Shown in pieces: positions 23,949 to 64,000 of a stretch of DNA of 64,000 nt (position 1 is the stretch's first letter; each line of letters starts with the position of its first letter). The DNA is from Ranitomeya variabilis (lineage: Eukaryota > Chordata > Amphibia > Anura > Dendrobatidae). Location of the stretch: NCBI RefSeq assembly GCF_051348905.1, contig NC_135234.1, forward strand, positions 207,996,099 through 208,060,098, read 5' to 3'. Made by a program: the position numbers and the translations under genes. Under the pieces are notes generated by a model that saw nothing but the letters and a program-made list of their open reading frames with translations, did no database searches and was not told the DNA's origin.

Positions 23949-24345
23949 GGCTACTTTCACACTAGCGTTAACTGCATTCGGTCACAATGCGTCGTTTTGC
24001 CGAAAAAACGCATCCTGCAAAAGTGTTTGCAGGATGCGTTTTTTCACCATTGATTAACATTAAGCGACGCATTGTGACGGATTGCCACACGTCGCACCCG
24101 TCGTGCGACGGATGCGTCGTGCAGTGGCGGACCGTCGGGAGCAAAAAACGCTACATGTAACGTTTTTTGCTCACGACGGTCCGCCCCCACCTCCCCGCAC
24201 TTCCCCGCACCTCACAATGGGGCAGCGGATGCGCTGGAAAAATGCATCCGCTGCCCCCGTTGTACGGCGGAGACAACGCTAGCGTCGGGAACCTCGGCCC
24301 GACGCACAGCGACGGGCCGAGCCCGACGCTAGTATGAAAGTAGCC
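23949..24345. mobile_element. MITE C, different family
   Basis: The ends GGCTACTTTCACACTAGCG and CGCTAGTATGAAAGTAGCC form a terminal inverted repeat. The interior has its own stems (AAAACGCATCCTGCAAAAG with complement, and GCAAAAAACGCTACATGTAA with complement). Flanks are TAA on the left and TTA on the right. Confidence 0.85.
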
Positions 24346-24348
24346 TTA

Positions 24349-24723
24349 GACTAGTTTCACACATCAGTTTTTTGTTTTCAGGCTAAATCTGGCCAATTTG
24401 TAAAAAAACAGATCCGGCGCAATTTGGGAAAAATTGATGCGCTGGATCGGTTATTTAGCTGGATCCGTCCTTCTTTAATGCGCATGGATGAGAGAGAGAG
24501 AATGATTTGTATGGGAAATGCTTTGAAAACCGGATTCGGGCGCCGGATTCATTGCTTCACACCTCCGTTTCATGTGTTTTTGGCCGATTCCGTCACTGTG
24601 CGTTTTTTTCCGCCGGACAAAAAAAGTTGCAGTGGACGTTTTCTCCGTCCACTGGAAACGACTATTTGGACAGATCCTGAAAAAAATGGATGAAACGTCT
24701 GGCCATCAGGCACAATCCGGCTC
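24349..24723. mobile_element. MITE D, truncated
   Basis: The left end ACTAGTTTCACACATCAG resembles the 55018 copy (CCCTTTCACACATCAG). The right end does not complement it, so the copy is truncated there. It fills exactly the space between TTA at 24346-24348 and TAA at 24724-24726. Confidence 0.6.
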
Positions 24724-24726
24724 TAA

Positions 24727-25097
24727 GGCTACTTTCACACTAGCGTTTTTTGTCCTCCGTCGCAATGCGTCGTTTTGGTAAAAAAACGCATCCTGCAAAA
24801 GTGCTTGCAGGATGCGTTTTTTGTCCATAGACTAACATTAACGACGCATTGCGACGAATTGACACACGTCGCAACCGTTGTGCGATGGTTGCGCCGTGTT
24901 GTGGCGGACCGTCGGCTGCAAAAAACGCTACATGTAACGTTTTTTGCTGCCGACGGTCCGCTTTTTCCGACCGCGCATGCGCGGCCGGAACTCCGCCCCC
25001 ACCTCCACGCACCTCACACTGGGGCAGCGGATGCGCTGGAAAAATGCATCCGCTGCCCCCATTGTGCGGTGCAGAGAACGCTAGTGTGAAAGTAGCC
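24727..25097. mobile_element. MITE E, same family as C
   Basis: Terminal repeats GGCTACTTTCACACTAGCG and CTAGTGTGAAAGTAGCC, with exact TAA on both sides (24724-24726 and 25098-25100). Inner hairpins match those of copy C. Confidence 0.88.
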
Positions 25098-25100
25098 TAA

Positions 25101-25200
25101 TACAACTCTATGGGAAAAAAACGGATCATGCGGGCATATTTGCAGGATCCTTTTTTTTTCCCAAACGACGGATTGCAAAAAACGCAAGTGTGCGCATAGC
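25101..25200. mobile_element. MITE fragment F
   Basis: A right end only, GCAAGTGTGCGCATAGCC, with a GGATCATGC/GCAGGATCC interior. The left part is missing. Confidence 0.5.
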
Positions 25201-25318
25201 CACATGTCCTGCAGACAGCAGCGCTGTGCCTCTGCCTATCTGCCAATGGCTAATTTTCGGCTCCTCATTCCTTACTGTTATAATCATCCTCTGGAAAGTC
25301 CCAGTGTTACCAATGAGC

Positions 25319-25391
25319 GCCCGGATAGCTCAGTCGGTAGAGCATCAGACTTTTAATCTGAGGGTCCAGGGTTCAAGTCCCTGTTCGGGCG
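25319..25391 (+). tRNA. tRNA-Lys (anticodon TTT)
   Basis: A 73-nt tRNA gene that folds into a full cloverleaf. The acceptor stem is GCCCGGA with TTCGGGC plus discriminator G. The D arm carries the A box TAGCTCAGTCGG. The anticodon loop ACTTTTAATC has TTT at the centre, and the T arm carries the B box GGTTCAAGTCC. The sequence looks identical to the conserved vertebrate nuclear tRNA-Lys-TTT. No intron and no encoded CCA, as expected for a eukaryotic nuclear gene. It would be transcribed by RNA polymerase III from its internal promoter. It faces an identical copy 297 bp downstream on the other strand. Confidence 0.98.
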
Positions 25392-25401
25392 GCGCTCACG
25401 A

Positions 25402-25418
25402 TTTTTTTTTTTTTTTTA
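25402..25418 (+). terminator. Pol III terminator of the + tRNA-Lys
   Basis: A run of about 15-17 T residues begins roughly 10 bp after the tRNA 3' end. Four or more T are enough to end RNA polymerase III transcription. Confidence 0.85.
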
Positions 25419-25444
25419 AATAAATGTTCTTGTATAAGACAGAG

Positions 25445-25580
25445 TGAAATATTAGGCTGCAGTCCCAGCACTCTGTGCCCTGATATTAGGCTGCAGTCCT
25501 AGCACTCTGTGCCCTGATATTAGGCTGCAGTCCTAGCACTCTGTGCCGATATTAGGCTGCAGTAGGAGCACTCTGTGCTC
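25445..25580. repeat. Tandem repeat between the tRNA genes
   Basis: About three and a half copies of a unit of 33-36 bp, ATTAGGCTGCAGTCCTAGCA plus CTCTGTGCCCTGAT, with small indels. Confidence 0.85.
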
Positions 25581-25671
25581 TGTGACAAAAGACATGACTA
25601 GGAATACTTCCCCAGCACGTCACACATCATTGCTACAAATATATAGGAATTTGGATGAAATGCGAAAAAGG

Positions 25672-25680
25672 AAAAAAAAT
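25672..25680 (-). terminator. Pol III terminator of the - tRNA-Lys
   Basis: The A run on the + strand, about 10 bp past the 3' end of the minus tRNA, reads as a T8 stop for RNA polymerase III. Confidence 0.8.
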
Positions 25681-25688
25681 GAACGAGC

Positions 25689-25761
25689 CGCCCGAACAGG
25701 GACTTGAACCCTGGACCCTCAGATTAAAAGTCTGATGCTCTACCGACTGAGCTATCCGGGC
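25689..25761 (-). tRNA. tRNA-Lys (anticodon TTT), second copy
   Basis: A 73-nt gene identical over its full length to the copy at 25319-25391 but on the minus strand, so the two are convergent. Intact A and B boxes and a T-run terminator suggest it is active. Flanking sequence is unrelated outside the gene except for GAG/GCTC next to the ends. That argues for gene conversion or selection rather than a very recent large duplication. Confidence 0.98.
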
Positions 25762-25949
25762 TCGTGGTCAACACCCAATACTCCATATTCTTTCTTCACG
25801 TCAGTCCACCTGTCCGCCCGTATCGCTATTGATCTCTTCCTCACAGCACATGCTGGAGACATTCTAAATAATTGGAGCAGCACTATACATTGCACTAGAC
25901 CCGTCTCCTCTGTGACGTGCAGTGACGCCACAAACCGCGGCCACCCTCC

Positions 25950-26208
25950 AGCGCTATAATCCCAGATCCCGCCAGTACAGAAAGTGCCGCCCCTCTATAC
26001 TACCCTACGGCTTCTCTATGGTGACCACTTCCGCTTTATGCAGTCCGTTATCACCCAGCCTCTTTTTTTTTCAGAACCGGAAATGGAAAGTGACACCCTA
26101 TTACGTGAACCGGAAGCGGTGAATTCCCGAAATATGGCGCCTAGTCGTCCTTAGTGGTGGCTGCGGAGGCGAGGCGTGTCGGCCAGGATGCCATAGGCCG
26201 AATATAGG
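25950..26208 (+). promoter_or_regulatory. mdm4: Putative mdm4 promoter and non-coding exon 1
   Basis: A GC-rich, TATA-less stretch with ETS-type sites (ACCGGAAAT near 26077, ACCGGAAGCGG near 26109), ATTACGTGA, and AAATATGGCGCC, which resembles a YY1-type initiator element. It ends in a fitting splice donor, ATATAGG|GTGAGA, with the exon ending at 26208. Vertebrate mdm4 genes have a non-coding first exon and the start codon in exon 2, so this is the best candidate for exon 1, 2.5 kb upstream of exon 2. The transcription start is not fixed; about 26100-26130 is plausible. Transcript support is lacking. Confidence 0.6.
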
Positions 26209-26446
26209 GTGAGACGTGAATGCCGCGAGCATTGGCCCCTGGCCAGCACGTGACACGGGGGGCAGCGGGGCCAGGTCTGCGCTCACAGGGGCTCCTCGTG
26301 GTGTCAGAGCAGCAGGTCCGGAGCGGCCCACTCTATACTGGGACGTGGGTGCTACGTCACGGGCTGGAGGCCTCCGGGGGATTTATCAGTATGTTCGCCG
26401 GACATTCTCCCCAACTGCACCTTGGACCCTCCCCGTGGGCAGTGCG

Positions 26447-26776
26447 GGGGCTGCTGGGACCCCCACGTGGGCAGTGGGGGGGGGCTGCTGGGACCCCCCC
26501 CGTGGGCAGTGGGGGGGGGCTGCTGGGACCCCCCCGTGGGCAGTGGGGGGGGCTGCTGGGACCCCCCCGTGGGCAGTGGGGGGGGCTGCTGGGACCCCCC
26601 CGTGGGCAGTGTGGGGGGCTGCTGGGACCCCCCCGTGGGCAGTGGGGGGGGGGCTGCTGGGACCCCCCCGTGGGCAGTGGGGGGGGGCTGCTGGGACCCC
26701 CCCGTGGGCAGTGGGGGGGGCTGCTGGGACCCCCCCGTGGGCAGTGCGGGGGCTGCTGGGACCCCCCCGTGGGCAG
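26447..26776. repeat. G-rich 32-bp minisatellite in intron 1
   Basis: About ten copies of GGGCAGTGGGGGGGGCTGCT plus GGGACCCCCCCGT, differing mainly in G-run length. It starts 240 bp inside intron 1. The non-template strand carries many G runs, so quadruplexes or R-loops could form behind the promoter. Long open frames over it (both strands) are artefacts. Confidence 0.93.
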
Positions 26777-27077
26777 TATAGTCACCGCAGTGCCATGTGG
26801 TCTCACAGGCCCCTCAGTGAGCGGTTCAGAACCTCTGTGTTTTGTTTCTTGGCATAAACACTGCATGTGAACCCGCCCTAAGGCCCCGTTCGGTGCCCCA
26901 CCATTATGATCCTGCTGACCTAATAATAAGCACTTCACATGAAGGTTCCGCACAGCCCGTTGATGGCTCTTCATTACACCCAATGTAATTTTGAAGACTG
27001 ACACCTTGCCACAGTCTTTATGTAATAGGACAAGGATGCGACTTTTATGGTTGTATTGCCACGTAGTGCTCCCTTAA

Positions 27078-27881
27078 CCCTCCGTCAGGGGCAATATGTT
27101 TCATAACGAGTTTAGGGGCATTGCGCCTGTCCGGCACAGGCTAGAAAATTGGCTATATTTTCCTTTTTTTAAAATGTCAATGCTCTAAAAGTGATCAGTT
27201 ACCTTAATAGGAATGTAATAAATGAGAATACATATAATCAGGTGTAAAAAAAAATGTTTAATAACCAGAAAAGTAATATGTTTCTATGTCTGGAGCATCC
27301 TCCTCACTCTCTCCATCTTGACCTGTATCAGACACGTCTGGACATTCTTCCACATCATCTTCTGAATCAGTCACTTTCTTCCCCTAAATCTTCTAGCTGT
27401 AAGGGGTCTGTCTCATCATCAATTAGTATATTTTGCACTTGCTCAACATGAAGGGCATTGGACAAGTCAAATATTCTCCTCTCCATTTCAGAAGAAAAGC
27501 TGAAGCAAGAGAGAGAATATGTGTTAGGGCGCAATGTGCCTGAGAAGCACAGTCTTATTTCTAACAAAACCTTTTATGACAAATCCACAAATTTAGCACT
27601 AGCTATTCATAAAACAAGCTAAAAAAACAATTGGGATGAATAAAAACAGCAAATTCTAATCGTCAAATGTGTGACGCGTTCAGGGGCAATGAGCCTGAGA
27701 AGCCGAAACACTGATATCTGATCTCCTGCAGCTCTGCAGCACAAGAGGCTTCTCAGGTTTCACACAGCCTTTAAAGTTAGGAAGGTACTGGGAGGATGGT
27801 GTTTCCCAGACAAACCACTGAAAATAGAGAAATGAAACTAAGTGAGCTGCGCCTGTCAGATCAGTTGCCCCTGACGGAGGG
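27078..27881 (-). mobile_element. piggyBac-like transposon, internally deleted
   Basis: Terminal inverted repeats CCCTCCGTCAGGGGCAA on both sides are flanked by exact TTAA (27074-27077 and 27882-27885), the piggyBac signature. On the minus strand from 27486, a readable transposase N-terminus begins MERRIFDLSNALHVEQVQ and continues into an acidic stretch (DDETDPLQLEDLGEES), typical of piggyBac proteins before the catalytic DDD domain. The catalytic core is gone, so this copy of 804 bp is a MITE-like derivative. It sits in mdm4 intron 1. Confidence 0.88.
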
Positions 27882-28736
27882 TTAATGTGGTCATATGCCG
27901 TAGAATTATGATGTAACCAGTAGACCAATGTATGGGGGTTTCCTGCATTTTTGCGATGGCAGATGTCTGGGAAGAGAAGGGGCGCGCTGTTGGACTAGAG
28001 CACATCTGATCCTTTTGTTCTCAGTGAAGATGATCCATCACCAGAGGTGTCTGTCAGCGACTCCTCCACTATCACAATTGAAAACACAAGCATGCCCTGC
28101 TGAGTGTTCGCCTGTGGCCAGCTATAGGCCATACATGTGCCACTTGGTTTGATGTGATCGCCAAGTGTCTTACTACAGGAATTCCAACACAATTAGAAAC
28201 CTTTGTCTGTGTCACAGCACATCGCACGGTGACACCACTGGAAACCATTGTATCCAATGTTAGTGTTGACCTATCCTTAGTGATCGCTCAGGGAAGCGGT
28301 GGAAAGGCAGCAGTGACACACAGGACTGTTGTGTTTTTCCGCTGCAGTGGGAACCCGGCCTATAGCTTGAAAAAATGTGTAAGAAATCAGATTTCATAGA
28401 TAACGTAGCCCTAAATACTTGAGCATTCGCCCTTTATGTGCATACTGTATCTGTAACTATATTCATTATAGCACGAGGTCAGAGGTCCACCTCTGATAAA
28501 TGGCATTTATGCCATGATGTTGCAATATTGGATAGAAATGTGTGCATTGGCATGCCCAGGGAGCGTCCCTCAGATCACCCACCTAGCAGTACTTCTCATT
28601 ACTTCAGCCATCTACCTGGTCATCAGTGTTGGGCAGGACAGTCCCTAACTAACAGCAATACTTGTGTTCATCTGTCTTTCCTGTGTTGCGTGCTTGTGGT
28701 TTATTTTTTTTTCCTTTCGTTTTCCCTCTTCTGTAG

Positions 28737-28766
28737 TTCGTCACACACAGCTCTGACACTGCCAAC
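28737..28766 (+). other. mdm4: mdm4 exon 2, 5' UTR part
   Basis: The polypyrimidine tract TTTTCCCTCTTCTGTAG ends at 28736, so exon 2 starts with 30 untranslated bases ahead of the ATG at 28767. Confidence 0.8.
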
Positions 28767-63522
<34,756 letters not shown>

Positions 63523-63811
63523 GTGCGTTCACTAAGCTGTTTCTTGCCCAGTTTTAAGCCTCCCACACAGATGTTTCTGTTGCCGTTAAAATGGTTGCCC
63601 ATTCCTTTTATACTCATCGTCTATCCTTAGGATAGATCCTCAATATCAGATCATGGGGGTGCGACATCCAGTGTACCCACCAAAATGAGTGGATCTGCAG
63701 TACCCTGCTGTGGACACTTATACGGGTGGTGGTGCTGTTCAGCCTTGTATCTCAGCACCCCCACCCATCTAATGTTGATGACCTTTCCTAAAGATACGCC
63801 ATCAATATTAA

Positions 63812-64000
63812 CCCCTTAGTGATAGAGCCAATTTGGTGCTTAATGACGAAGTTCATTTTTACAATTCTGACGAGTTGCTTTGTGTGGTTATAACTGTGGA
63901 ATGTTTCAGCGGATCCCGGTGATTCTGAGAATTTTTTCATGACATATTGTACTTCATGTTAGTGGTAAAATTTTCTTTGTTATGACTTCCATTTATTTAT
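63812..64000 (+). repeat. TTAA-type frog repeat R, cut by window edge
   Basis: Begins CCCCTTAGTGATAGAGCC right after TTAA (63808-63811). It contains GCGGATCCCGGTGATTCTGA and TGACATATTGTACTTCATG, the complements of blocks at 49850-49930. Confidence 0.7.

Noticed and set aside
26216-27004. Overlapping Gly/Pro/Trp-rich frames of about 215 codons on both strands
   Set aside because: Artefacts of the G-rich minisatellite in intron 1.
28130-28150. Possible p53 response half-site (ACATGTGCC) in mdm4 intron 1
   Set aside because: A single imperfect half-site without a partner at proper spacing; chance match is likely.

Overview
This window is nuclear DNA of an anuran amphibian, most likely a neobatrachian frog. 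The evidence is one recognisable vertebrate gene (mdm4) with large introns, consensus GT-AG splice sites and vertebrate tRNA-Lys genes, set in a dense mix of Tc1/mariner, hAT, Harbinger-type, piggyBac, DIRS-like and Ty3/Gypsy chromovirus elements of the kind that fills frog genomes. The species cannot be fixed from sequence alone.

Layout. 1-3438: a 30-bp minisatellite, LINE and Tc1 relics, and an unidentified coding-like frame. 3439-11895: an 8.4-kb hAT-type element with a perfect 8-bp target duplication. It carries tandem arrays and is itself invaded by a young Gypsy element (5465-11199). 12823-25200: an island of palindromic MITEs, a relic hAT-Charlie transposon and a 2.5-kb near-perfect palindrome. 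Several MITEs stand end to end, separated only by TAA or TTA. 25319-25761: two identical convergent tRNA-Lys(TTT) genes. 25950-26208: a TATA-less promoter with a likely non-coding first exon.

26209-64000: the mdm4 gene on the + strand. Six coding exons are visible (28767-28841, 31617-31691, 56288-56421, 57143-57192, 62505-62566, 63450-63522). They encode the start Met, the whole p53-binding SWIB domain and the linker behind it. The acidic, zinc-finger and RING parts lie beyond the right edge. Intron 3 (24.6 kb) holds most of the transposons, including a DIRS-like element (37086-42144) whose interior is largely a 66-bp satellite and which sits inside a Tc1 element.

The only functional genes I can support are mdm4 and the two tRNA genes. 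mdm4 should act as the nuclear inhibitor of p53 and partner of MDM2. Exon phases match the vertebrate gene. Skipping exon 6 would end translation one codon after the junction, a frog counterpart of the mammalian MDM4-S isoform. The many long open frames over the minisatellites are by-products of repeat units lacking stop codons.
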